Shown in pieces: positions 18,517-26,226 of a stretch of 43,854 bases of DNA. The stretch's first letter is position 1. Each line of letters starts with the position of its first letter. Both the position numbers and the translations under genes were made by a program. The stretch comes from Terrabacter aerolatus (GTDB lineage: Bacteria > Actinomycetota > Actinomycetes > Actinomycetales > Dermatophilaceae), in assembly GCF_007991735.1 (NCBI RefSeq), contig NZ_BJYX01000029.1:1-43854 (forward strand), written 5' to 3'. Below the pieces are notes generated by a model. The model did not search any database. It had not been told where the DNA came from and was given only the letters and a program-made list of their open reading frames with translations.

Positions 18517-19910
18517 AGCACCGACCGGGAGAAGAGCGTGACGGGCAGCTCCACTCCGACGTCCGCGAGGTCGGAGGTGAACTTCGGACGGATGCCGGTC
18601 GGCACGAGGCCGCCGAGGAAGCGACCGTTCTCGTCCCGGCCGGCGCCGTAGTTGAAGGTGAAGATGTCCTGGAGCGTGATGACGTCGGACTCCATGCCGA
18701 CGACCTCGGAGATGGCGACGATGCGGCGCGTGCCGTCCTTGAGTCGTGACTGCTGCACGATGAGGTCGACGGCGCCGGCCACCTGCTCGCGGATGGCGCG
18801 GACCGGGAGGTCGACACCGGCCATGAGGACCATCGTCTCGAGACGCGCGAGGCTGTCGCGAGGCGTGTTGGCGTGGACCGTCGTGATGGAGCCGTCGTGA
18901 CCGGTGTTCATGGCCTGGAGCATGTCGAGCGCTGCGCCGTCACGGATCTCACCGACGATGATGCGGTCGGGGCGCATGCGCAGGCAGTTCTTCACGAGCT
19001 CACGGATGGAGACGAGCCCGCGGCCCTCGATGTTGGCCGGGCGGGCCTCGAGACGGAGCACGTGCTGCTGCTGCAGCTGGAGCTCGGCGGCGTCCTCGAT
19101 GGTGACGATGCGCTCGTCGTGGGGAAGGAACGAGCTGATGACGTTGAGTGTCGTCGTCTTCCCCGAGCCGGTACCGCCGCTGATGATGATGTTGCGGCGC
19201 CCCTTGACGCAGGCGTCGAGGAAGTCGCGCACGTTCTCGGTCATCGTGCCGAACGAGATGAGGTCCCGGTCGGTGAACGGGTCAGCCGAGAACTTTCGGA
19301 TCGTGAGCATCGAGCCGTCGAGAGCGATCGGTGGCACGACGGCGTTGACACGTGAGCCGTCGGGCAGGCGAGCGTCCACCATCGGGCTCGACTCGTCGAC
19401 GCGCCGTCCCACGCGACCCACGATCTTGTCGATGGTCCGGCGCAGGTGGGTCTCGTCGGAGAATCGTGCATCGACGGGGAAGATCTTGCCCGCGCGCTCG
19501 ATGTAGATGTCCTCGGCGCCGTTGACCATGATCTCGGAAACCTCTGCGTCGCGCAGATAGGGCTCGAGCGGCCCGTGTCCGAGGATGTCGTCGGAGACGT
19601 CTTGGGCGATGCGCGTGCGGTCCGCGTGCGAGAGTGGCGTCTGCTCGGAGTCGATGACCTCCTGCAGGGTCGTCCGAACCTGCGACGCGAGCTCGCTCTC
19701 GCTGAGGTTGGGGTCGTAGAGGCGAGGACCCAAGGAGGCGACGAGCGCCTGGTGCACGCGCTCCTTCACTCCTGCGAACGGGTCTGCGCCCCGGCGACGC
19801 ACCGGTGCTGCTCCGTTGGTGATACGGACCTGGCCACCCTTGCCCGCCGATGGCTCGTTGATCTGGCTCGACTGACGTGCCCGCTCGAGGCGTTCGGCGA
19901 GGTTGCTCAT
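18513..19910 (-). CDS. tadA: TadA/CpaF secretion ATPase
   Basis: 465 residues, cytosolic hexameric motor for Flp pilus assembly. The N-terminal domain (about 45-200) has the CpaF signature DILGHGPLEPYL...VSEIMVNG, and the RRVDESSPMVDARLPDGSRVNAV region. The ATPase domain shows Walker A SGGTGSGKT (244-252), the Asp box IEDAAELQL, Walker B RIIVGEIRD (316-324) and the His box GHDGSITTVHAN (337-348). Motifs are all intact. The ATG at 19910 overlaps the tadZ stop by ATGA, and the end overlaps tadB, so expression is coupled through the operon. Confidence 0.96.
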   Translation of the reverse strand: MSNLAERLERARQSSQINEPSAGKGGQVRITNGAAPVRRRGADPFAGVKERVHQALVASLGPRLYDPNLSESELASQVRTTLQEVIDSEQTPLSHADRTRIAQDVSDDILGHGPLEPYLRDAEVSEIMVNGAEDIYIERAGKIFPVDARFSDETHLRRTIDKIVGRVGRRVDESSPMVDARLPDGSRVNAVVPPIALDGSMLTIRKFSADPFTDRDLISFGTMTENVRDFLDACVKGRRNIIISGGTGSGKTTTLNVISSFLPHDERIVTIEDAAELQLQQQHVLRLEARPANIEGRGLVSIRELVKNCLRMRPDRIIVGEIRDGAALDMLQAMNTGHDGSITTVHANTPRDSLARLETMVLMAGVDLPVRAIREQVAGAVDLIVQQSRLKDGTRRIVAISEVVGMESDVITLQDIFTFNYGAGRDENGRFLGGLVPTGIRPKFTSDLADVGVELPVTLFSRSVL

Positions 19911-21079
19911 TTCTTGCCTCCGAACAGGCTGAAGCTGCGCTTGGCGCCGTTCTGGAGGTCCTCGCCGAACCGGCGACGGATCTCGTGGTCAGCCAGCTCG
20001 CGGATGGCCAGGGACACCGGGTTGCGCGGGTCGTCGAGGACGATTGCGACCCCACGGTTGACAGATGCGGGCACCGTGAGGCTGTTGGGGACGTTCGCCG
20101 AGATGGGCGCCTTGAGCGCTGCCTCGACATCGTCCGGCTTGAGCCCCACCTTGGCGTCCGCACGGTTGAGCACGATGGTCCGCGACTCCTTGGAGGCTCC
20201 GAGCGTGTCCAGCGTGTTGATGGCGATACGCAGGTTCTTTACCGCGGGGATGTCGAGCGTCGCGATCAGGACGGTGAGGTCACTGACATCGAAGGCCGCC
20301 AGGACGTGCTCCGTGAACGACGGGGGCGTGTCGACGATGACGTAGTCGTACTGGCCCCGGGCCACGCGGAGCAGCTCGATGATGACGTGGGACGGCACCC
20401 GGTCGGCGTCAGCGGGGTCCGCGGGCGCGGCGATCACGTCGAGGCCGCTCTCCTCGTGTCGCGTGACGACGGACTGCACGCCCTGGTCGTCGAGGTGTCC
20501 GCTCATGGCGACGACGTCGCGTACCGAGCTGTGCGGCATGAGCTGCAGGCTGATCGCGACGTCTCCGAACATGAGATCGAGGTCGACGAGGAGCGTCTTG
20601 GCGCCGATCGAGGCCAGGTAGACGGCGACGTTGGTCGACATCGTGGTCTTGCCGACACCACCCTTGGCGCTGAAGACCGTGATGATCTTTCCATCACGGC
20701 CACCAACCGTTGTGCCGTGGCCGCTGAGCTGCTGCGTCAGAGCGACCGAACGCCGGACCGCGTCCGCGAGCGCCGTCTGGTCGTCAGCCTGGACGACCTC
20801 CCGGACACCGCTGCGCAGGGCCTGGGCCAGCGCTGTCACGTCCAGTCGGTGACGAAGCAGGATGACACCGAGCTCGGGGCGGTCGATGCGCTCGCGTTCC
20901 GCGAGATCGCACGCCGAGTCCAGATCGATGTCCGGTCCGATGACGACGAGCGACTGGTCGCGGTCCTCCTCGAGAGCTCGGCTGACGCGCGGCGCGGAGT
21001 TGAGCTGCAGGGCGTCGCCGCCGAGAGCGAACCGGTACGTCTCGATGGCTGCGGGGTCGAAGTCCCAGAGGATGGTCAT
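19907..21079 (-). CDS. tadZ: TadZ/CpaE-like ParA-family pilus localisation ATPase
   Basis: 390 residues. An N-terminal receiver-like domain (about 1-115) lacks the usual phospho-acceptor arrangement, as in CpaE/TadZ. A MinD/ParA ATPase domain follows, with deviant Walker A KGGVGKTT (139-146), switch LLVDLDLMFGDV (about 163-174) and DYVIVDTPPS. TadZ marks the cell position at which the Tad machine assembles. It is joined by 4-base ATGA overlaps to cpaB before it and tadA after it. The C-terminus (FSLFGGKK) is a short basic tail. Confidence 0.93.
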   Translation of the reverse strand: MTILWDFDPAAIETYRFALGGDALQLNSAPRVSRALEEDRDQSLVVIGPDIDLDSACDLAERERIDRPELGVILLRHRLDVTALAQALRSGVREVVQADDQTALADAVRRSVALTQQLSGHGTTVGGRDGKIITVFSAKGGVGKTTMSTNVAVYLASIGAKTLLVDLDLMFGDVAISLQLMPHSSVRDVVAMSGHLDDQGVQSVVTRHEESGLDVIAAPADPADADRVPSHVIIELLRVARGQYDYVIVDTPPSFTEHVLAAFDVSDLTVLIATLDIPAVKNLRIAINTLDTLGASKESRTIVLNRADAKVGLKPDDVEAALKAPISANVPNSLTVPASVNRGVAIVLDDPRNPVSLAIRELADHEIRRRFGEDLQNGAKRSFSLFGGKK

Positions 21080-21873
21080 TGACCGGTCACCCCACTACGG
21101 AGCTGGAGGTCGGTGACCTCCAGGCCGGTGTCCATCTTGACGTCGGAACCTCGCAGTGCCCCGTACAGCACCCTGTTGTTGATGCCATGGATCAGCACCG
21201 GAGCATCGGCCGGCTTGACGGCCACCGTGACGAGGTAGTTGCCGCTGGCACCGGCAGCCGTGGCGGGTTGCGCGTCGCCGGTCGGCTGTGGAGCCTGCCC
21301 GGACAGGGGCGCGTCGCCCATGCCGATGACGAGGACGTCTGGCAACAGCAGGCTCGTGCCATGGATGTCGTTGTCGTTCAAGATCTTGGCCTCGGGCGTG
21401 TTGCGGAGGTCCTTGATCTTGTAGGACTGGTAGAGCGCGATGTGGGAGCCGGGCGTGACGAACTTGCCGACACGGGCAGGGTCCGACAGGGAGACGGAAA
21501 CGGCCAGCATTCCGCTGGGGACCTCGATCGCCTTCGTGCCCGCTGGTGTGTTGCCGAACCGTGCGGCCAAGAGGTACTCCCCGGCCTGGATGTCGGACGT
21601 GGCGAGCAACTCGTTGTTGTCGGCGTTGATCTCTTGGAGCGCGCCGGCCGGGACGGCCTTGGCCGAGACCGATGTCTGCACGATCAATCCGGTGCGCTGA
21701 GCGTCCTTCAGCGTTGTGCCTGCCGGGATCGGCTGCTGGGCCACCCAGACGGGCGCGGGCGACTCGGCTGCGATGGCTCGCGCGTCGGCGTTGTGTGCGT
21801 AGGTGACCACCAGCAAGCCGCCCCCGATGGCGAGGGCCAACGCCACGACGATGGCAAGGATACGACGGTTCAT
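21076..21873 (-). CDS. cpaB: CpaB/RcpC-like Flp pilus assembly protein (SAF domain)
   Basis: 265 residues. A single N-terminal membrane anchor (ILAIVVALALAIGGGLLVVTYA) is followed by a SAF domain (about 42-105: VWVAQQPIPAGTTLKDA...DIQAGEYLL) and the RcpC/CpaB region (AVSVSLSDPARVGKFVTPGSHIALYQSY). A Gly/Ala/Pro-rich insertion near 200-212 is typical. In Gram-positives the protein sits on the outer face of the membrane and supports pilus export. It has a good ribosome site (GGGGGG) before the ATG at 21873. The stop overlaps tadZ by ATGA. Confidence 0.9.
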   Translation of the reverse strand: MNRRILAIVVALALAIGGGLLVVTYAHNADARAIAAESPAPVWVAQQPIPAGTTLKDAQRTGLIVQTSVSAKAVPAGALQEINADNNELLATSDIQAGEYLLAARFGNTPAGTKAIEVPSGMLAVSVSLSDPARVGKFVTPGSHIALYQSYKIKDLRNTPEAKILNDNDIHGTSLLLPDVLVIGMGDAPLSGQAPQPTGDAQPATAAGASGNYLVTVAVKPADAPVLIHGINNRVLYGALRGSDVKMDTGLEVTDLQLRSGVTGQ

Positions 21874-21918
21874 GCGGAGGTCCCCCCAGAGATGATGTTC
21901 ATGGTGATTCGCCTGGTG

Positions 21919-22455
21919 TCAGCCTGCCGGGCCGATAACCTTGCCGCCCTTGGACGGACCGGAGCCGATGGATGACCCGGACGGTAGGAGGCCACTGGTG
22001 AACCAGCCCCAGATGCACTTGGAGCTGCACACGTTGAGCTCGTCGTTGTAGACAGCGTTGGAGCCAGCCGCCGGCAGCGACGAGTACCCAGCCAAGAAGA
22101 ACGAGGCGACACCGGACATCGTGTACGTGCCCGAACTGCCGTTGCCCGTGACGGACTCGCTGACCGGGATGAAGACCTCGCTGCCCAGGTACTGGTCGAG
22201 GTTCGCGGGGGTCTTGCAGCCGTTGGGAACGGAGGCATCGGTGTCTCCGACGGCGGTCGCGTCCGCGGCGATGTTGGTCACGCAGTTGGTCTCGGTGAGC
22301 CACCCGAACCCACCGGGGTAGTACTGACCGTTCGCCTTGCGACAGGCGGGACCGACGTTGTTCGCGATTCTCCTCGATGACTGGGTCCCCTCGACACAGT
22401 CGTCGAGGAGAATCGCGAACTCAACGGCGGATGCGCCGCGCTCACTCCTGGCCAT
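21919..22455 (-). CDS. TadE/TadG-like pseudopilin-type protein with disrupted membrane segment
   Basis: 178 residues. The N-terminus MARSERGASAVEFAILL is the TadE/TadF/TadG class signature, where a hydrophobic helix normally continues. Here it breaks into DDCVEGTQSSRRIANN, coded by a 61-base quasi-palindrome (22360-22420). From about residue 33 on, the sequence (ACRKANGQYYPGGFGWLTETNC...GCKTPANLDQYLGSEVFIPVSESVTGNGSSGTYTMSGVASFFLAGY...CSSKCIWGWF) looks like the C-terminal end of a TadG-type protein. The gene therefore resembles a TadE start joined in frame to a TadG end, with the middle lost. Ribosome site GGGGAGGA and ATG at 22455 are good. It may be a non-functional remnant, a compact variant, or an assembly error. 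It lies between flp1 and cpaB. Confidence 0.7.
   Translation of the reverse strand: MARSERGASAVEFAILLDDCVEGTQSSRRIANNVGPACRKANGQYYPGGFGWLTETNCVTNIAADATAVGDTDASVPNGCKTPANLDQYLGSEVFIPVSESVTGNGSSGTYTMSGVASFFLAGYSSLPAAGSNAVYNDELNVCSSKCIWGWFTSGLLPSGSSIGSGPSKGGKVIGPAG
22360..22420. repeat. 24-bp inverted repeat inside the tadE/G-like gene
   Basis: Arms 22360-22383 and 22397-22420 are reverse complements at 23 of 24 positions, with a 13-base loop (22384-22396). The frame stays open on both strands, so both read FAILLDD...STQSSRRIAN-type or GTQSSRRIAN-type peptides. It sits exactly where the membrane helix should be encoded. Confidence 0.95.
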
Positions 22456-22524
22456 GCCAGATCGTCCTCCCCAAAGTTGTGTCGCACCGTCCGGTGCCCC
22501 CCGGTCCGGACGTCGAGCTGGATG

Positions 22525-22695
22525 TCAGACCTGAGCGGCGATGTTGTTGAACGTCGTCGACAGGTTGTTGCCGAGCAGTGAGACAGCGCCGATGATCACG
22601 ACAGCGATCAGGGCAACCATCAGGCCGTACTCGACGGCAGTCGCGCCGCCCTCCTCATCGAGCATCGACCGGACCATGGCAGCAAGCTTGGTCAT
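22525..22695 (-). CDS. flp: Flp-family type IVb pilin (copy 1)
   Basis: 56 residues: a short charged leader, the prepilin site and hydrophobic helix GGATAVEYGLMVALIAVVIIGAVSLL, then GNNLSTTFNNIAAQV. The Glu-Tyr pair after the cleavage site is the Flp hallmark. Processing would follow the Gly before ATAVEY; the prepilin peptidase is not in the window. The ATG at 22695 has a strong ribosome site (AGGGAGGGAAAG). It is the second pilin of the operon, nearly identical in its helix to copy 2 upstream. Confidence 0.93.
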   Translation of the reverse strand: MTKLAAMVRSMLDEEGGATAVEYGLMVALIAVVIIGAVSLLGNNLSTTFNNIAAQV

Positions 22696-22745
22696 CTTCT
22701 TTCCCTCCCTGATGACGGGCCCGAGAACTCAGTTACTCCGTACGA

Positions 22746-22769
22746 GCTCGTGGGGCCCCCACCACGAGC
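22746..22769 (-). terminator. hairpin between the two pilin genes (proximal)
   Basis: Perfect 8-base arms GCTCGTGG (22746-22753) and CCACGAGC (22762-22769) with an 8-base loop, about 50 bases before the flp1 start. It lies next to the longer hairpin at 22774-22811, and the pair could act as partial terminator or mRNA stabiliser. Confidence 0.5.
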
Positions 22770-22773
22770 GGGA

Positions 22774-22811
22774 CGTGGGCGCGACACCGTTTCCTCAGCA
22801 TCGCGCCCACG
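22774..22811 (-). terminator. hairpin just after flp copy 2
   Basis: Perfect 11-base arms CGTGGGCGCGA (22774-22784) and TCGCGCCCACG (22801-22811), 16-base loop, beginning 10 bases after the flp2 stop codon on the minus strand. No U-tract follows. It is placed to attenuate transcription or protect the pilin mRNA end. Confidence 0.6.
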
Positions 22812-22820
22812 GTCGAGTGC

Positions 22821-22991
22821 TCAGACCTTGGCGGCGACGTTGTTGAACGTCGTCGAAAGGTTGTTGCCGAGCAGGGAGACGGCAGCGATGATCACGACAG
22901 CGATCAGGGCGACCATGAGGCCGTACTCGACGGCGGTCGCGCCGCGCTCCTTGTTGAGCAGCGTCTGGACCTTGGCAGCAATCTTGGTCAT
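22821..22991 (-). CDS. flp: Flp-family type IVb pilin (copy 2, first gene of the operon)
   Basis: 56 residues: MTKIAAKVQTLLNKERGATAVEY... followed by the hydrophobic helix and GNNLSTTFNNVAAKV. The Gly-Ala-Thr-Ala-Val-Glu-Tyr site matches Flp prepilins. It has the same length as copy 1 and differs mainly in the leader and the last residues. The ATG at 22991 has ribosome site GGGAGGA; the open frame extending to 23024 is not needed. Being first after the promoter region, with a strong hairpin behind it, it is likely the most expressed pilin. Confidence 0.93.
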   Translation of the reverse strand: MTKIAAKVQTLLNKERGATAVEYGLMVALIAVVIIAAVSLLGNNLSTTFNNVAAKV

Positions 22992-23236
22992 GGTGATGGG
23001 TTCCTCCCAGTGATGCAGGGCCACCCGATGTGCCCCCCGCTGGATGGAAGATTAGGTGGCGCGCCACGCCGTGTCTCGAAAATCCTTGAACTTCGCACCA
23101 CCTTCCCATTCTTCGCCTTTCGGACACCCCAAGATGGCACGGTAGGAACGGTCCGCGCGTCGGCGTATCGGACCCTCGAGACACCGTTCACGACACTCTC
23201 GAGACGGACCAGGACACGACCAGGATCGGAGCACCG
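22992..23236. promoter_or_regulatory. divergent control region of the tad operon and the GT87 gene
   Basis: 245 bases between the leftward flp2 and the rightward GT87 gene. On the minus strand GAGACA and TAATCT (complement of about 23050-23055), 17 bases apart, are a possible flp promoter. Its spacer holds the perfect 12-base palindrome GTGGCGCGCCAC (23056-23067), a candidate operator. An AT-richer patch lies at 23075-23140. Assignments are by eye. Confidence 0.4.
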
Positions 23237-24400
23237 GTGGCGGCTCATGGCGCGCTGACTGCAGCAGTACAGGACCGGAGGACACGTCCCGGCATCGGGA
23301 TCACGACCGGCTGGATGGTCGCGATCGCCGCCCTCTGTCTGCGCTGGATCGTTTCTCCCCCATGGAATTTCGTCGATCTGACAGACTTCTATCACGGTGG
23401 GTTGTCCGTCCTCGACCGTGTCGACATCTACGCGCCACGACCCGGGGTCCTGGCCTTCAACTACCCACCCTTCGCAGCCGTCACCTTCGCCCCTCTCGGC
23501 ATCATCGGCCTGTCAGCGTCCAAGGTGGTCTTCACGGCGACGACGATCAGCGCCTACCTGGTGAGCCTCGTCGCCATCAGAAGGGCACTCGACGCGCGTT
23601 GGTCGATCGTCGTCCTGCTGGGCACCGCCGGCTTGTCACTCGAGCCTGTGGTTCGCACCTTGGTCCTCGGTCAGATCGGCATCATCCTCATGGGCCTCGT
23701 CCTCGCGGACCTCTTCCTCGTTCCGGCTCGCTTCCGTGGGGTCCTGATCGGTCTCGCGGCCGGTATCAAGCTGACGCCAGCAGCCTTCGCCCTCTACTTC
23801 GTCCTGCGCCGCGACTGGCGTGCCGCCGCGATCGCGGCAGTCACCGGGACAGCCACGATCGGCATCGGTTGGCTCGCCGCGCCCGACCCTTCGCGTGCGT
23901 ACTGGTTCGGGGGCTTCGACAAGTTCGATCGCTTCGGTGAACTGGCCTTCTCGCCCGTGAACCAGTCCATGCGGTCCTTCGTAGCGCGCGTCGCGGCGAA
24001 CGGCCCGGACTGGCTGTTGTGGGTCGCGATCTTCGTCACAGCTGCCCTGTCCCTCTCGGCCGCTCTCCTTCGCGCGCGGCGGGGTCAGTGGGCCTGGGTG
24101 GCACTGAGCCTGGCCGGAGCGACCCTCCTGCTGTCGCCGATCTCGTGGACACATCACTGGGTGTGGGTCGTGCCGATGCTCGTCGCACTCGTTCACCGAC
24201 GGCAGCTTGTCGCCGCCGCGGTCGTGGCGCTGGTCTTCTACCTCGCTCCCATGTGGTCAGTGCCGGAGTCCGGTCCGCTGAGCCCCGCGCAGGTCATCCT
24301 CGCCTACTGCTACCTCTCGGTAGCCGCCATCCTTCTCCTGACGTCCGTCGCCAAGGCGATGGTGGACCGTCGGCCGGCCCGAGCCCAGGGCAGCGCATGA
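23237..24400 (+). CDS. GT87-family (DUF2029) polyprenol-phosphate mannosyltransferase-like protein
   Basis: 387 residues, polytopic GT-C-type enzyme. Family marks are the first-loop acidic pair VDLTDFYHGGL, FNYPPFAAVTFAPL, VLGQIGIILMGLVLADL, GIKLTPAAFALYFVLRRDWRAA, NQSMRSF and SPISWTHHWVWVVPMLV. In mycobacteria and relatives such enzymes add mannose from polyprenyl-phosphate-mannose to lipoglycans on the outer membrane face. The GTG at 23237 is used (weak ribosome site GGATCGGAG). It overlaps the following gene by ATGA, so the two form an operon divergent from tad. Confidence 0.9.
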   Translation: MAAHGALTAAVQDRRTRPGIGITTGWMVAIAALCLRWIVSPPWNFVDLTDFYHGGLSVLDRVDIYAPRPGVLAFNYPPFAAVTFAPLGIIGLSASKVVFTATTISAYLVSLVAIRRALDARWSIVVLLGTAGLSLEPVVRTLVLGQIGIILMGLVLADLFLVPARFRGVLIGLAAGIKLTPAAFALYFVLRRDWRAAAIAAVTGTATIGIGWLAAPDPSRAYWFGGFDKFDRFGELAFSPVNQSMRSFVARVAANGPDWLLWVAIFVTAALSLSAALLRARRGQWAWVALSLAGATLLLSPISWTHHWVWVVPMLVALVHRRQLVAAAVVALVFYLAPMWSVPESGPLSPAQVILAYCYLSVAAILLLTSVAKAMVDRRPARAQGSA

Positions 24401-25788
24401 ACAGGACCGAACTGGTCGAACGGCCCACGAGCACAGTCCGTTACGCAGCTGTACCGGTACTCGTCATCGTCGCTCTGGGCGCCGTGGCAGGAGTGGTGGC
24501 CGCGACCTCGGTCCTCGGATCCGACGCGCTGTGGCTGAGCGCCCTCGGCGACGCGATCAGTGCCGCTCGCCGGATCCCTGCCGGGGTGCCGTTCGCGGCC
24601 GCTCCCTCCGGAGACTGGGTCAACACGACGGCACTCGGACAGGTCGTCTTCTCCGCCCTCCACCTAGGCGGCAGCGTGGGCGTCGTCGCCGCCCACGTCG
24701 TCGCCGTCACATGGGCGCTGTGGCTGCTCATGGTTTCAGGGCACCGGCGCGGCGCACAGCCCATCGGTCTGGTGTCCGCGCTTCTCCTCATCCTCGCCGG
24801 CGGCGTCGCCCCGCTGTTCATCGCGCGGGCTCAGCTGTTGTCCCTGGTGCCGTATGCGGCACTGCTGGTGCTGCTACGGCGCGAGCACGACCGACCGTCG
24901 AGGCTGATCTGGGCAGTCATCCCACTCATCGCCGTTTGGGGCAACCTCCACGGGGCAGTGCTGGTGGGCGTCGCCGTCCTCGGCTGCTACCTGGCGCTCT
25001 CCCGCCTTCGCATCGACCCATGGACGTCCCTCGGGGTGGGGATCGCCTCCCTCGTGGCAACGTGCCTCAACCCGGGACTCGCGCTGGCCCCTCGCTACTA
25101 CCTCGGCGTCTTCGGCGGCGCTGCCACGAGCGACGAATCCGGGATGTGGAGCCACCTCACGCTCACCAACCCGCTGGACCTCCTGCTCCTCGTAGCCGCA
25201 ATCTGCCTGGCCTTCATGGCCTTTCGCCGCCGACAGCCTGTGTGGGAGTATGCCGCCGCGCTCGGCCTGGGTGGCGCGACCATGCTCGCCGCCCGCAACG
25301 GCATCTGGCTGCTGCTGTTCGTGTGTGTCCCGGCGGCTCTGGCCATGACGCGCACGCACGACGTTCCGGCGGCACCGGCGCCGACGTCCCGTCTCCCGCG
25401 TGCAGCGACATCGGCCGCCTGCGCAGGGGTCGTCGTCGCGCTTCTCGCGCTGCGCGCTCCGACGTTTCAGTCCGTCGACGCGAACGCGTCGCGTCTCGTC
25501 GAGGCGACCCGTGGGCACATCGTGCTCGTGGCGGAACCGCTGGCCGAGTCGATGGCGGCTGCGGGAGCGACCGTGTGGCTGAGCAACCCGCTCGACGCGT
25601 TCGATCACGCCGACCAGACGGCATACCTCGCCTTCATGGCCGGCGACGCGACCGGAGGTTCACGCGCCTTCGGCCAAGCAGACGTCGTCGTGGCAGTGCC
25701 CGGCTCACCCCAGGCACGCGCGGCACTGGCCCGCGGGTTCACCGTGCGGCAGGAGGTAGGCTCCTACGTGCTGCTTCGTCGGGGTTAG
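24397..25788 (+). CDS. polytopic GT-C-like membrane protein D
   Basis: 463 residues from the ATG at 24397, which overlaps the GT87 stop by ATGA; the frame extending upstream to 24019 is a shadow. The layout is that of protein A: first helix, a loop with GSDALWLSALGDAI...RIPAGVPFAAAPSGDWVNTTALGQVVFSAL, VWGNLHGAVLVGVAVLGCYLAL, LNPGLALAPRYYLGVFGG, and a soluble C-terminal domain ending VRQEVGSYVLLRRG, like VLLR ends of B and C. The Asp before FW of the other copies is shifted and the C-terminal D-x-R block is not evident, so it is a diverged member. Activity unknown. Confidence 0.8.
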   Translation: MNRTELVERPTSTVRYAAVPVLVIVALGAVAGVVAATSVLGSDALWLSALGDAISAARRIPAGVPFAAAPSGDWVNTTALGQVVFSALHLGGSVGVVAAHVVAVTWALWLLMVSGHRRGAQPIGLVSALLLILAGGVAPLFIARAQLLSLVPYAALLVLLRREHDRPSRLIWAVIPLIAVWGNLHGAVLVGVAVLGCYLALSRLRIDPWTSLGVGIASLVATCLNPGLALAPRYYLGVFGGAATSDESGMWSHLTLTNPLDLLLLVAAICLAFMAFRRRQPVWEYAAALGLGGATMLAARNGIWLLLFVCVPAALAMTRTHDVPAAPAPTSRLPRAATSAACAGVVVALLALRAPTFQSVDANASRLVEATRGHIVLVAEPLAESMAAAGATVWLSNPLDAFDHADQTAYLAFMAGDATGGSRAFGQADVVVAVPGSPQARAALARGFTVRQEVGSYVLLRRG

Positions 25789-26226
25789 CTGCGCACGAAC
25801 GGCTCGACCGGAGGGCCCGGTGACCGGCGGATGATCCAGAGCGTGCGGCACATCCCTCGACCCAGGCTCGGCGCCGGGTGCGCGCGGGCGCCCCATGGCC
25901 TGAGGGGGGCGACGGGAGGGTTCCTCCGCGAGCGCAGGTCAGGCGGGTCCGGCGCAGCCGCGCCACCGGTGCCACATCCGTGTCTCCGCTCGTAGGGGCG
26001 ACCGTGGACCCCTCGCGTGGCCCACCCTGAGGGTCGGGGCACCGCTCGTGGTTCCGGAGGGCCTCCGAAGAGCTGGCGCGTTGACGGGGTGCCTCGGGCG
26101 AGACGTCCGTCGACGAGGTGGGCACACTTCTCTCGTTATCGCGGGCTGTCCCATTTGTCGCGATAGCGTGACCGCTGGAGTGCCTGCAGGACACTCCGAA
26201 CCCAGATCAGGGACGGGGAACCCTTC
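25789..26226. other. 438-bp spacer with two inverted repeats before the PIG-V-like gene
   Basis: No supportable gene. TATCGCG (26137-26143) pairs with CGCGATA (26159-26165) across 15 bases. A 21-base near-palindrome (26177-26197) with a CCTGCAGG core and GGAGTG/CACTCC arms lies 30 bases before the start codon. These may be operator or 5' UTR structures. No clear promoter hexamers were seen. Confidence 0.4.
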
